From: JBFGWM01 sp041588495 | GTDB lineage: Bacteria > Pseudomonadota > Gammaproteobacteria > Pseudomonadales > JBFGWM01 | Assembly (NCBI GenBank): GCA_041588495.1 | Contig: JBFGWM010000019.1 | Location: forward strand, 1-23,050 | Direction of reading: 5' to 3' | Length of the DNA: 23,050 nucleotides | Shown: piece by piece, positions 1-7,163 of the stretch | Numbering within the stretch: the first letter of the stretch is position 1 | Layout of the letters: the number at the start of each line of letters is the position of its first letter | Position numbers and translations under genes: made by a program | The notes under the pieces: generated by a model | Told to the model about the DNA's origin: nothing | Database searches by the model: none | The model's input: only the letters and a program-made list of their open reading frames with translations

Positions 1-732
1 ACCACACCGCTGGTGGACTCTAGGGCGCGCCCGGTGGTCGCCGCAGAGCTGGTCCGTCAGCGGCGCAGCGCGGTGGCAATGGATGGACGCACACCAATTG
101 CGGCCGCCGACCTGGGGCGCATGCTGGCGCGCACCGCGGCGATCGACCGGTTCCCTTTCGCGGCGCTCGACTGGCCCGCGCAGCTGGCGCTGGTGTTGTT
201 CGTGCACCGGGTTGACGGCCTGGAGCCCGGAATCTACCTGCAGGTGAGAAACCCGGAGCATATGGATGAACTGCGTGAGAGCCTGCGCGAGGTGTTCCTG
301 TGGGAGCCGGTTGCCGGTTTCGAGGCGGCCCGCCTGTTCCTCCTGTTGCCGACGGATGTCCGGGAAGCCGCCCAGATCGTCAGCTGTCACCAGGAGATTG
401 CTGCTGACGGCGCTTTTTCGCTCGGCATGCTGGCGCGCTTTCGCGCATCCCTGGCCGGGTTCGGCGGCATGATGTATCCGCGCCTGTACTGGGAAGCGGG
501 GCTGATCGGGCAGTTGCTGTACCTGGAGGCGGAGGCGGCGGGAGTCCGCGCCACGGGGATCGGCTGTTTCTTCGATAGCGCGGTGCACGAAATGCTCGGC
601 ATTGCGGACGACCGATGGCAGAGCCTGTACCATTTCACGGTGGGCGGGGCGCTGGAAGACACGCGTCTCCGCCAGTTGCCCGCTTATCATCACCTGCCGC
701 GTGCCCGTGTGTCCGGTGATGGCGGCGTGTAA
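1..732 (+). CDS. SagB/ThcOx-type nitroreductase-family protein, C-terminal part (5' end outside window)
   Basis: The reading frame is open from the first base (Thr-Thr-Pro-Leu before a GTG at 13), so the gene almost certainly begins upstream and only its last ~243 codons are seen. The segment resembles the C-terminal FMN-binding half of SagB/ThcOx-type dehydrogenases: the RQRRSAVAMDG opening (flavin-phosphate-binding arginines are typical here), the GLIGQLLYLEAEAAGVRATGIGCFFD stretch split around Gly/Ala-rich turns, and a YHFTVGG..ED.R...LPAYHHL ending. Family members are FMN oxidoreductases; some oxidise azolines in peptide natural products, but many are stand-alone enzymes of unknown substrate. 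No YcaO or precursor peptide is visible here, so a role in peptide maturation is not supported by this window. It lies 37 bp upstream of a quinone oxidoreductase on the same strand and could be co-transcribed with it. Confidence 0.8.
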   Translation, partial: TTPLVDSRARPVVAAELVRQRRSAVAMDGRTPIAAADLGRMLARTAAIDRFPFAALDWPAQLALVLFVHRVDGLEPGIYLQVRNPEHMDELRESLREVFLWEPVAGFEAARLFLLLPTDVREAAQIVSCHQEIAADGAFSLGMLARFRASLAGFGGMMYPRLYWEAGLIGQLLYLEAEAAGVRATGIGCFFDSAVHEMLGIADDRWQSLYHFTVGGALEDTRLRQLPAYHHLPRARVSGDGGV

Positions 733-769
733 TCAGATCCACGAGGCGGGGCCATCGGAGGCGGGGTGC

Positions 770-1753
770 ATGCGCGTAGTCCAGGTTGCAGAACCGGGTG
801 ATCCCGGGGTTCTCGGGTTCGCGGAGGTCCCGGACCCGGTGCCGGGTCCTGGTGAGGTCCTGATCGGGGTCGCGGCAACCGCGGTGAACCGGGCGGACTG
901 CCTGCAACGGCGCGGCCAGTATCCGCCTCCCCCGGGGGCGAGCCCCGTGCTCGGGCTGGAGGCTGCGGGGCGGGTGCTGGAGGTCGGTCCCGGATGCACG
1001 CGCCACGCGGTCGGCGACATGGTGTTTGCCCTGTTGCCGGGTGGCGGCTACGCGGAGCGCGTGGTGGCCCCCGAGTCGGTCGTGCTGCCGGTTCCGCACG
1101 GCATGGACGTGGTCGCCGCGGCCGCCGTCGCCGAGGTGTTTCTCACCGCGTTCCAGGCCCTGCACTGGTTGGCGGGGGTGGTCGCGGATGACGTCGTTCT
1201 CGTGCACGCGGGTGCGAGCGGTGTCGGCAGCGCCGCGATCCAGGTGGCGAAACTGGCCGGCGCCACGGTGCTGGTCACCGCCGGCAGCGATGACAAGTGC
1301 GCCCGCTGTGTCGAATTGGGCGCGCGGGCGGCCTGCAATTACCGCGAGGCGGACTTCGTTGAGTTCGTCTCCGGGGAGACCGGGGGCGCCGGCGCCAACG
1401 TGGTGATCGATTTCGTCGGCGGCCCCTACCTGGCGCGCAACATCGACGCACTGGCCATCGACGGCAGGCTGGTGCTGCTGGCCCTGCTCGGCGGGCGCAA
1501 GGCGGAAGCGGTCGATCTTGCCCGGTGGCTGCAGAAACGGGTGGCGGTGAGCGCAACCACGCTCCGCAACCGCTCCGACGACTACAAGGCCCGCCTGGTG
1601 GAGGACTTTGCAGAGCGCTGCCTGCCCGCTTTCGCCAGCGGGGAACTGGCGCCGGTCATTGACCGCGTGCTGCCATGGACCGAGGTCGCCGAGGCCCATC
1701 GCCTGCTGGAGGCAAACGGGAACGTGGGGAAGGTGGTATTGCGCGTCACATGA
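770..1753 (+). CDS. NAD(P)H:quinone oxidoreductase, PIG3/zeta-crystallin type (MDR superfamily)
   Basis: A 327-residue zinc-independent medium-chain dehydrogenase/reductase. The N-terminal GroES-like part carries the family signature AATAVNRADCLQRRGQYPPPPG (residues ~35-56, shown here across its two halves) followed by LGLEAAGRVLEVG. The Rossmann domain has the nucleotide loop HAGASGVGSAAIQVAK (residues ~146-161). PIG3-family proteins reduce quinones with NADPH. Length is normal for the family. The frame is open further upstream, but the ATG at 770 gives the canonical N-terminus (MRVVQVAEPGDP) and follows a GGAGGCGGGG purine stretch at 757-766. It ends 28 bp before the phosphatase-family pseudogene. 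Nothing in the sequence shows how it is regulated. The general family call is secure; the physiological substrate is unknown. Confidence 0.9.
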   Translation: MRVVQVAEPGDPGVLGFAEVPDPVPGPGEVLIGVAATAVNRADCLQRRGQYPPPPGASPVLGLEAAGRVLEVGPGCTRHAVGDMVFALLPGGGYAERVVAPESVVLPVPHGMDVVAAAAVAEVFLTAFQALHWLAGVVADDVVLVHAGASGVGSAAIQVAKLAGATVLVTAGSDDKCARCVELGARAACNYREADFVEFVSGETGGAGANVVIDFVGGPYLARNIDALAIDGRLVLLALLGGRKAEAVDLARWLQKRVAVSATTLRNRSDDYKARLVEDFAERCLPAFASGELAPVIDRVLPWTEVAEAHRLLEANGNVGKVVLRVT

Positions 1754-1781
1754 TGCGTTCGCTGGCAGGAGTTCACTGCAA

Positions 1782-2876
1782 ATGAGCATCGCAAGAATGC
1801 TTGGTCTGCTCTGGCGTCTCGGGGTCGCGCTGGCGGTGCTCGCCAGCCTTTTCGCGGGACTGGTCTGGGCCCTGACCTGGCATCCCGCCGAGGTGCAGGC
1901 CGAAGCGGTCTCATGTTCTGACGACGCGCCGTTGCTGCCGGCTTCCGGCAGCGTGCGCGTGCTCAACTGGAACGTGTAGTACATGGCCGGCAAGGACTAC
2001 GTGTTCTGGTACGACCTGCTCGATGGCAGTGGCCCCGACCTGCAGCCGTCCCGGGAGTCCATCGACCGCACCATCGCGGAAGTGGCGCGGGTGATCCGCG
2101 AGGAGGCGCCCGACGTCATCCTGTTGCAGGAGGTCGACGATGGCGCCGAGCGTACCTATCGCGAGGACCAGGTCGGGCGCCTGCTCGCGCTGCTGCCGGA
2201 ACATTACGCCTGCCAGACGTCGGCCTATTACTGGAAGGCCACCTACGTGCCGGAACGGCACGTGCGCGGTGCCGTGGGCATGAAGCTGGTGACGATTTCG
2301 CGGTACCGGATCAGCGCGGGCACGCGTTACCAGTTGCCGCGCATTCCGGCCGACCCGGTCACCCGCGAGTTCTACCTGAAACGCGCCGTTCTGCATGCGG
2401 TGCTGCCGCGCGAGGGGGGTGGTGAACTGGTGGTCATGAACACGCATCTGGATGCGTTCGCCCAGGGTAGCGACACCATGCAGCGCCAGGTGGCGCGGGT
2501 CCGCGAACTGCTGGCGGGGGAGACCGCGGCGGGGCGCCCGTGGCTGATTGGCGGCGATTTCAACCTGCTGCCACCGGGTCCCCAGTACGCAAACCTGGCG
2601 CCCGCTTTCCGTGCCTACTACCAGCCGCAGAGTGAGCTCCGCGTGCTGTTGCGGGGGTTTTCCGCGGTGCCCGCCGCGGATGTGCTGAGCGGCAGCGATT
2701 CTTCCGCCTGGTACACGCACTATCCCAATGATCCGGCGGCGGGTGGTCCGGATCGCACGATCGATTACGTGTTTTATTCGCCGTTGCTGCGGGTGACCGG
2801 GTCACGCGTACGCCAGGGCGACACGCTGAAAATCTCCGATCACCTGCCGATCGTCGCCACTTTCGCGATGCCCTGA
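1782..2876 (+). pseudogene. Endonuclease/exonuclease/phosphatase-family protein interrupted by one in-frame TAG
   Basis: Read through, this is a 364-residue, membrane-anchored member of the EEP (DNase I-like) fold. It starts at ATG 1782 behind AGGAG (1766-1770), with a hydrophobic segment at residues ~7-29. The catalytic motifs are all present: NWN (metal-site Asn at codon 64), QEVDD (Glu at codon 117), GDFN (Asp 259, Asn 261), the RTIDYVF strand, and SDHLP (Asp 353, His 354). A TAG at 1977-1979 (codon 66) interrupts the gene directly after the first motif. The second part continues in the same frame from ATG 1983, two codons after the stop, for 297 residues. A restart there would lack the first metal-binding motif and the membrane anchor. 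The simplest reading is a recent CAG-to-TAG change (Gln is my recollection of the usual residue after NWNV). A sequencing error or amber readthrough cannot be excluded. Members act on phosphodiesters such as nucleic acid, sphingomyelin or inositol phosphates; the substrate here is unknown. Confidence 0.8.
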
Positions 2877-2889
2877 ACCGGGTTTGATG

Positions 2890-2903
2890 CGCGGTGAACC
2901 GCG
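2890..2903. other. Inverted repeat between convergent gene ends
   Basis: CGCGGT-GA-ACCGCG forms perfect 6-bp arms around two bases, in the 28-bp gap between the phosphatase-family gene (plus) and the ZIP-like gene (minus). It could help end both transcripts, but there is no T-run on either side, so it is not a standard intrinsic terminator. Confidence 0.35.
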
Positions 2904-2904
2904 G

Positions 2905-3612
2905 TCAGTCTTCCTCGGCCCCGGCCAGCGCGGGTTCTGCCTCGGGAACGGGTGCGGGCGCGGGATGCGCGTGTTCGAGGTGCGGACGGTTGTAGACCGC
3001 GTGCAGGATCATGCCCGCCACCAGCGCCTGTAGCGGCGCCATGGCGGTGATCTCGTGCACCACGGCAATCCCGGAACTGAGCAGGAAGCCGGATACGGTG
3101 GCCACGCCCATGAGGCCCAGCACCGGGACGGCCCAGCGCAGGCCGAGGGCCGGGTAGATCAGCCACCACAGGGCGAGGGCGACCGGAAGGCGGTGAATCA
3201 CCACCGCGAGGGCCAGGCTGTCACTGTGGGATTGCGGGGAAGCAAGGTGGGCATGATGCTCGCCGGTCAGCAGGGTTCCATCCACCAGGGTGTGCAGCAG
3301 GATGCCGGCGACCGCGAGGACCAGTGCCGCGATGTGCATCTCGCGGGCCAGACGGCGAAACACCTGCTCCAGGAGCAGGGGCAGCAGCAGGCCGATGGTG
3401 AAGAACAGCAGTACACCGTAACCGGCGCGGCCCAGTGCCTCGGGGAGGACCTCGGCGACGATCAGCCAGGTGATTGACAGCAGCACCACGACATCCACGC
3501 CGGAAAGCAGGCGGCGGCGGGTGGGCACGCTGTCCACGGTGGCCAGCAGGCTCCACAGCAGGGGACCAGCGGCGAGCGCCACAAGGCTGAGACACAGGTA
3601 TATGATTTCCAA
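2905..3612 (-). CDS. ZIP-like membrane protein, probable zinc permease under Zur control
   Basis: About 235 residues with seven to eight hydrophobic segments and a His-rich loop. Two segments keep the ZIP transporter pattern: LLHTLVDG (residues ~105-112, compare TM4) and VIHRLP (138-143, compare TM5). The conserved Glu of the TM5 HxxPE motif is missing; Val follows the Pro. The variable loop between them carries HHAH (119-122), and the C-terminal tail is Pro/Ala/Glu rich after PHLEHAH. The frame is open to an ATG at 3672, but that start would lie inside the Zur box. TTG at 3612 is preferred because AAGG sits six bases upstream and translation begins directly at the first membrane helix. It follows zur on the same strand. 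A zinc-uptake role is inferred from the operator and the fold; a zinc-sensing or defective paralogue is possible. Confidence 0.72.
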   Translation of the reverse strand: MEIIYLCLSLVALAAGPLLWSLLATVDSVPTRRRLLSGVDVVVLLSITWLIVAEVLPEALGRAGYGVLLFFTIGLLLPLLLEQVFRRLAREMHIAALVLAVAGILLHTLVDGTLLTGEHHAHLASPQSHSDSLALAVVIHRLPVALALWWLIYPALGLRWAVPVLGLMGVATVSGFLLSSGIAVVHEITAMAPLQALVAGMILHAVYNRPHLEHAHPAPAPVPEAEPALAGAEED

Positions 3613-3647
3613 GGGAAACCTTGCCGTCGTCGAGGCGGATGTCCGAA

Positions 3648-3670
3648 TATTGGTGATACTATAACATAAC
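3648..3670 (-). promoter_or_regulatory. Zur box upstream of the ZIP-like gene
   Basis: On the minus strand the core reads GTTATAGTATCAC (3665-3653). By hand, the 23-bp site matches the gammaproteobacterial Zur consensus (GAAATGTTATA-n-TATAACATTTC) at 16 of 22 defined positions. It lies 35-58 bp upstream of the TTG start and contains a -10-like TATAGT, so a zinc-loaded repressor bound here would cover the promoter. zur itself is the next gene upstream, which supports the assignment. Confidence 0.82.
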
Positions 3671-3705
3671 ATCCCGCCGGCGTGGAAAGGGGCGCCGGAC
3701 GGCGG

Positions 3706-4185
3706 TCAGTCGGCGTCGCGGGCCTGGCAGTCGCGGCACAGGCCGCTGACCTCCATGGTCTGGCGGCTGGGCCGGAATCCGGCGGCTTCCGCGGACGCGT
3801 ACAGTTCACCGCTGAGTTCAGGCAGGTGCAGCTCCCGGACCACGCCACAGGACTCGCAGATCAGCAACTGGTACTCGTGACGGCGCTTCGGATGGTCGCA
3901 GCCGATGAAGGCGTTCAGTGATTCGATGCGGTGGATGAATCCCTGTTCGAGCAGGAAATCGAGGGTCCGGTAAATGGTCGGCGGCCGCGCGCGGGGATCC
4001 TCTTCCTGCAACTGGGCCAGCAGGTCGTAGGCGCGCGAGACCTCGTGGTTTTCCCAGATCAGTTCCAGCACCCGGCGCCGCAGCGGTGTGAAACGCAGCT
4101 TGCGCTCGCGGCAAACCGCCTCGGCCTCGTCGAGGGCCGAGCGGATGCAATGCTCGTGATGATGGGCGGCGCAGGGGTCGGACAT
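3706..4185 (-). CDS. zur: Zinc uptake regulator Zur (Fur family)
   Basis: A 159-residue Fur-family repressor. The winged-helix domain (residues ~25-85) contains LRFTPLRRRVLELIW and PPTIYRTLDFLLEQGFIHRIE, the usual DNA-recognition region. The dimerisation domain has two CxxC pairs, C110/C113 and C150/C153, matching the structural zinc site of Zur and Fur. C96 in FIGCDHP matches the regulatory-site cysteine typical of Zur rather than Fur. The start is the ATG at 4185; the in-frame extension beyond it is Arg/Ser rich and lacks homology. The N-terminus carries HHHEHC, an extra potential metal-binding cluster. The adjacent Zur box in front of the ZIP-like gene makes Zur more likely than Fur or PerR. 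A -10-like TATACT (4197-4192) ends only six bases before the ATG, suggesting a leaderless transcript. Confidence 0.9.
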   Translation of the reverse strand: MSDPCAAHHHEHCIRSALDEAEAVCRERKLRFTPLRRRVLELIWENHEVSRAYDLLAQLQEEDPRARPPTIYRTLDFLLEQGFIHRIESLNAFIGCDHPKRRHEYQLLICESCGVVRELHLPELSGELYASAEAAGFRPSRQTMEVSGLCRDCQARDAD

Positions 4186-4191
4186 GCCTAC

Positions 4192-4197
4192 AGTATA
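4192..4197 (-). promoter_or_regulatory. Candidate -10 element for zur
   Basis: TATACT on the minus strand matches TATAAT at 5 of 6 positions and ends six bases before the zur ATG, so transcription would begin at or beside the start codon. No convincing -35 is visible. The same GGTATACTGT string precedes the membrane protein at 18815. Confidence 0.4.
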
Positions 4198-4203
4198 CCG
4201 GCC

Positions 4204-4217
4204 CGCCAGGTCTGGCG
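4204..4217. other. Inverted repeat between patatin-like gene and zur
   Basis: CGCCAG-GT-CTGGCG is a perfect 6-bp-arm dyad that extends to GCCC/GGGC with a one-base bulge (4201-4222). It lies just after the stop of the patatin-like gene and just upstream of the zur -10. It may form the 3' hairpin of the upstream transcript or an operator. There is no T-run. Confidence 0.35.
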
Positions 4218-4231
4218 AGGGCAGGCGGGTC

Positions 4232-5749
4232 CTACTTGACCAGCTTGAGGTTCGACTGGGTGCCCGTGGCATACCGGGACGCGATCGAAACGGGTCCGGC
4301 CGGATGCTGGTTCTGGCGAATCTTCAGGCGTTCGATGCAGGCGTCGATGGTGCGGCTGATCAGGGTCGTGTTGCGGACCCGTTCCATCAGTGGCCAGGTG
4401 GCGCGCTCGCCGGACAGCATGAAGTGCTTGATGTCTTCCGGCGTCGGATTCTTGAGGATCTTTACGTAGGATCCCAGCTGGATCTTCGGGATGATGGTGA
4501 TGTCGCCCCGGTACTGCTGGGTCGCGATGGCGTAGGCCTCGTCCAGGGGCCGGCGCAGGAACTCGGATTCGACGTTCTGCCGTGCCGCGTCGAGCACGCC
4601 GGACGCGACCACCTGGGTGCCCTTGCCGGCCACCTGGCGCAGGAATCCGGCCACGCCCTTTTTCTTCTTTTTCCGCTCGGCCTCGAGGAACGGCACGATA
4701 TGCGGGTTGGTCTGGCTGACGATGTAGTGATTGACGTCGTGCAGCCGGGACAGACGCTTCATCGGCAGGTCGCTCTTCAGCGAGCCGTCCGCCCATTTCA
4801 GGCTCGGCAGGTAGGGAATGATGTCCCCCGAGAAATTCTTGGCCTGCAGCGACACCGGGTGGAACAGCCCGGGTACCGCGCACGAGGCCCGCGATGCGCG
4901 ACGCAGCAGCACGGTGGGGGAGGTCAGGTAGTTGAGGAGGCGCGGCTGCTGGTGGTGGTGGACCGGGGAGATGGTGATGTTGACGATGCGCCCGGTGCGC
5001 TCGAAGGCTTCCTCGAAGGTCATGTCGCCCATGTTCTGGCGCAGGCACTCCTCGAGGTAGTCGCCGTCCATCAGCGCCCCGCGCCGCCAGGCCTCGCGCC
5101 AGGGCGCCATGCGGAAAGCCTGGGTGTACAGGTAATAGGGCTCGATGAAACTCTGCAGTTCGTCGTCGGTGTGCGCGGCGAGGGTGCCGGCGATGATCGA
5201 GCCCGCGCTGGAGCCGGAAATCACTCTTGGCAACAGGTCCTGCACGTGCAGCGCCTTGATCACCCCGATGTGGAACATGCCCAGGGTGGCGCCGCCGCTG
5301 AGCATCAGGGCCGAGCGCCCGAACACCTTGCCGATGCGCTTGAAGAAGCGGATCTTCTCCTCGAACGAGAAGTCCGGGAACTCGGTGTCGCAGATGAACT
5401 GCAGGACCAGCGCGGTCTCGTTCAGGTACTCGGCAATGACCCGCTTGGTGCCCACGTGGGTGTGGGAGTACAGCGCGGGGTTGGAAATGTTGGCGAGGTT
5501 GCCGTGCAGGCCCTCGTGCAGGAAGAACACCAGTTCGCGGATGTTGTTCGACTTGCGCAGTTGGCGCAGGCGGTTGAGACGGTCACGGATCAGGCGGTAG
5601 TTGTAGTGGGGTGAGACATCGATCTCCTTCCACTCGTCCAGCCCTTCCAGGGAGTCCAGTTCCAGCGCGGCCTCGCGCCATGACACGTAATCGCGCGCAT
5701 GCACCATCGCGCGCTTGCAATGCTGGATCCGTTTCCGCGTGCTCGGCAA
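4232..5749 (-). CDS. Patatin-like phospholipase with N-terminal DUF3336 domain
   Basis: A 505-residue serine acyl hydrolase resembling the triacylglycerol-lipase-like DUF3336/patatin proteins. Residues ~1-140 form the DUF3336-type helical region. The patatin core follows, with oxyanion loop GGATLG (152-157), nucleophile elbow GSSAG (Ser181) and catalytic WADG (Asp321). Known family members hydrolyse phospholipids or acylglycerols with a Ser-Asp dyad, and all needed residues are present. A strongly basic run (AERKKKKKGVAGFLRQVAGKG in two halves, residues ~357-377) may bind acidic membranes. The start is TTG at 5749, seven bases after a strong GGAGG; the next ATG would remove 14 conserved-looking residues. 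It ends 46 bp before zur. Its upstream region (5750-5925) is AT-richer than its surroundings, with several short repeats. Substrate is not predictable. Confidence 0.88.
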   Translation of the reverse strand: MPSTRKRIQHCKRAMVHARDYVSWREAALELDSLEGLDEWKEIDVSPHYNYRLIRDRLNRLRQLRKSNNIRELVFFLHEGLHGNLANISNPALYSHTHVGTKRVIAEYLNETALVLQFICDTEFPDFSFEEKIRFFKRIGKVFGRSALMLSGGATLGMFHIGVIKALHVQDLLPRVISGSSAGSIIAGTLAAHTDDELQSFIEPYYLYTQAFRMAPWREAWRRGALMDGDYLEECLRQNMGDMTFEEAFERTGRIVNITISPVHHHQQPRLLNYLTSPTVLLRRASRASCAVPGLFHPVSLQAKNFSGDIIPYLPSLKWADGSLKSDLPMKRLSRLHDVNHYIVSQTNPHIVPFLEAERKKKKKGVAGFLRQVAGKGTQVVASGVLDAARQNVESEFLRRPLDEAYAIATQQYRGDITIIPKIQLGSYVKILKNPTPEDIKHFMLSGERATWPLMERVRNTTLISRTIDACIERLKIRQNQHPAGPVSIASRYATGTQSNLKLVK

Positions 5750-5812
5750 GATGCTTCCTCCCCTGGAACGGCCACGGCGGACGCCGTTGCGGCCTGCTGG
5801 ATGCTTTCCTCC
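5750..5812 (-). repeat. Near-identical repeat of a ribosome-binding segment upstream of the patatin-like gene
   Basis: On the plus strand GATGCTTCCTCC (5750-5761) and GATGCTTTCCTCC (5800-5812) differ by one inserted T. Read on the minus strand both contain GGAGGAA followed by GCATC. The copy nearer the gene serves as the ribosome-binding site for the TTG start; the other has no gene attached to it. Confidence 0.5.
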
Positions 5813-5900
5813 AAACCGGCTTTGGTTTAATTGTTAACCGGTTGGTCTGAGTTTGCACTGCGCGGCGCAGGATGGCAAGTTGCTGAATCGCTTTGGTTTA
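5811..5900. repeat. Short repeats in the patatin-like gene upstream region
   Basis: GCTTTGGTTTA occurs at 5819-5829 and 5890-5900. CCAAA-CCGGC-TTTGG (5811-5825) is an inverted repeat, and AACCGGTT (5836-5843) is a palindrome. This AT-richer segment is the likely promoter and operator region of the minus-strand lipase gene. No regulator can be assigned. Confidence 0.4.
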
Positions 5901-5904
5901 CTGT

Positions 5905-5919
5905 CGCGCGTGACGCGCG
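5905..5919 (-). other. Stem-loop after the GST-fold gene
   Basis: CGCGCG-TGA-CGCGCG lies 6 bp beyond the stop codon of the minus-strand GST-fold gene. The position fits a 3'-end hairpin, but no T-run follows, so factor-independent termination is uncertain. Confidence 0.35.
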
Positions 5920-5925
5920 GGGGGC

Positions 5926-7104
5926 TTAGCGGACCTGTGGGTCGAGGGTGTCGCCGGGCACCCGCCAGTGGGTGCCGGTGAAATACAGCGTGGCGCGTTC
6001 ACGCAATCCCACCGGCCGCCGCGCCCGTTCCGCCGGGTGACCGGGATGATCGTCAGCCAGCAGGTGCGAAGGAAGCGTGCCGTCGCGCAGCAGTGGCTCG
6101 CTGCAGCCGGCGCTGTCCAGCACCCGGGTGACCCGTTGGCGGGCCCGCGCCGGCAGCGCCGCGTATTGCTGCTGCAGGCGTTCCCGGCACCAGGCGCGGT
6201 ACTGGCTGGCCGGCAGGCGTCGGTAGTGGACGCCCTGCACCTCGACGTCGAAACGCTTGCGGTTTTCCTGCCAGGCAATGGCATTGGCGTGCAGGTAGGG
6301 CAGGTAAGCGGAACCGATGTCCTCGAGGATGGGCTTCCAGTCGCGCGGTACGGCAGAACCGGCCGGGAGTTCCGCGGCCGTGGAAGCTGCGCGGACGTTC
6401 CACATCCGCGAGACCCACTCGTAGACCGCCGGTGCGCGGTCGCGCATGATGCGGGCCGGCGTCGGGTCGAGGCTGAAGTGGCGGAACATCGACGCGAAGT
6501 AACCGAAGTCGGCAAGGCAGGGTCGTGCGCCGAGCAGGAACGGTCGCTGCTCGAAGATTGCCTGCAGCCAGTCGAGGTTGCGCAGGTAAATGTCCTCGAC
6601 GTGATCCACCGTGCGCCGGTTCACGCCATCACCGCGCACGTAATGCTTCATCTGCCGGTGGCGGACCATCATGATCTTGATCCTGCGCGGCAGCGGGACG
6701 TCGGCGAGGAACTCGTAGGTGAAGCGCAGGGCGTTGCTGGTGGCGTCGACCGGGTAGTTCCAGCGGAAGTGCAGGGCCGGTCGCCACAGCCACTCGTCGG
6801 CGTAGTCCTCCACCAGGCGGCAGAGGAACGCGAGGCCCGGGTCGGCGGGCAGCACCGGGTGCTCCCGGTAACGCTCCTCGAACCAGTCGATCATCGGCGT
6901 GGTGTCCTGCAGCCAGGTGCCGTCCGGGGTGCGCACGGCCGGCACCTTCATCAACCCGGTATTCGGGTAGATCGTGTTCACCATGTCCCACCAGCGCGGC
7001 TCGATGAACTCGTGGGGCACCTGCTTGTAGCGCAGGTAGGCGTGCATCTTCCCGGTGAAATAGGAGATGTCGAAGCCGTAGAGCGTGTAGCGCGATTTGT
7101 TCAT
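5926..7104 (-). CDS. Glutathione S-transferase-fold protein with C-terminal extension
   Basis: A 392-residue protein. Residues ~5-85 resemble a thioredoxin-fold GST N-terminal domain (YGFDISYFTGKMHAYLRYKQ, then MKVPAVRTPDG and a DTTPMIDWFEERY helix). Residues ~95-250 are an all-helical GST C-terminal domain containing FLLGARPCLADFGYFASMF, the usual hydrophobic-core/N-capping region. The remaining ~140 residues are unlike a standard 200-230 residue GST and contain YRAWCRERLQQQYAALP; I do not recognise this extension. The ATG at 7104 is chosen because translation upstream is Arg-rich and non-conserved. It may conjugate glutathione or act as a non-catalytic GST-fold protein. It is divergent from the aminotransferase gene, with a 7-bp dyad in the shared 120-bp gap. 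Confidence 0.8.
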   Translation of the reverse strand: MNKSRYTLYGFDISYFTGKMHAYLRYKQVPHEFIEPRWWDMVNTIYPNTGLMKVPAVRTPDGTWLQDTTPMIDWFEERYREHPVLPADPGLAFLCRLVEDYADEWLWRPALHFRWNYPVDATSNALRFTYEFLADVPLPRRIKIMMVRHRQMKHYVRGDGVNRRTVDHVEDIYLRNLDWLQAIFEQRPFLLGARPCLADFGYFASMFRHFSLDPTPARIMRDRAPAVYEWVSRMWNVRAASTAAELPAGSAVPRDWKPILEDIGSAYLPYLHANAIAWQENRKRFDVEVQGVHYRRLPASQYRAWCRERLQQQYAALPARARQRVTRVLDSAGCSEPLLRDGTLPSHLLADDHPGHPAERARRPVGLRERATLYFTGTHWRVPGDTLDPQVR

Positions 7105-7163
7105 CAGGGCCCGTTCCGGCGGTGTGGCAGCACGACGGTCGCCATTATGAAGTTTCCGGCGCC

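Noticed and set aside
1977..1979. Special decoding of TAG as pyrrolysine
   Set aside because: No pyl genes are visible, pyrrolysine is confined to rare methylamine-using lineages, and a single C-to-T change is simpler.
635..1993. 452-codon open frame on the minus strand opposite the quinone oxidoreductase
   Set aside because: It mirrors a well-supported gene, has no recognisable domain and is Arg/His/Gly-rich as expected for antisense frames in GC-rich DNA.
3613..3672. Longer form of the ZIP-like protein from ATG 3672
   Set aside because: That start would place the Zur box and its -10 element inside the coding region; the extra residues are not membrane-like and look untranslated.
4184..5614. 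476-codon plus-strand open frame opposite the lipase
   Set aside because: Low-complexity Gly/Val/Arg/Asp composition without motifs; the opposite strand encodes a complete patatin-like enzyme.
5841..5855. FadR-like TGGTCTGA half-site upstream of the lipase
   Set aside because: Only one half matches; the second half (GTTT) departs from the FadR palindrome, so the match is probably chance.
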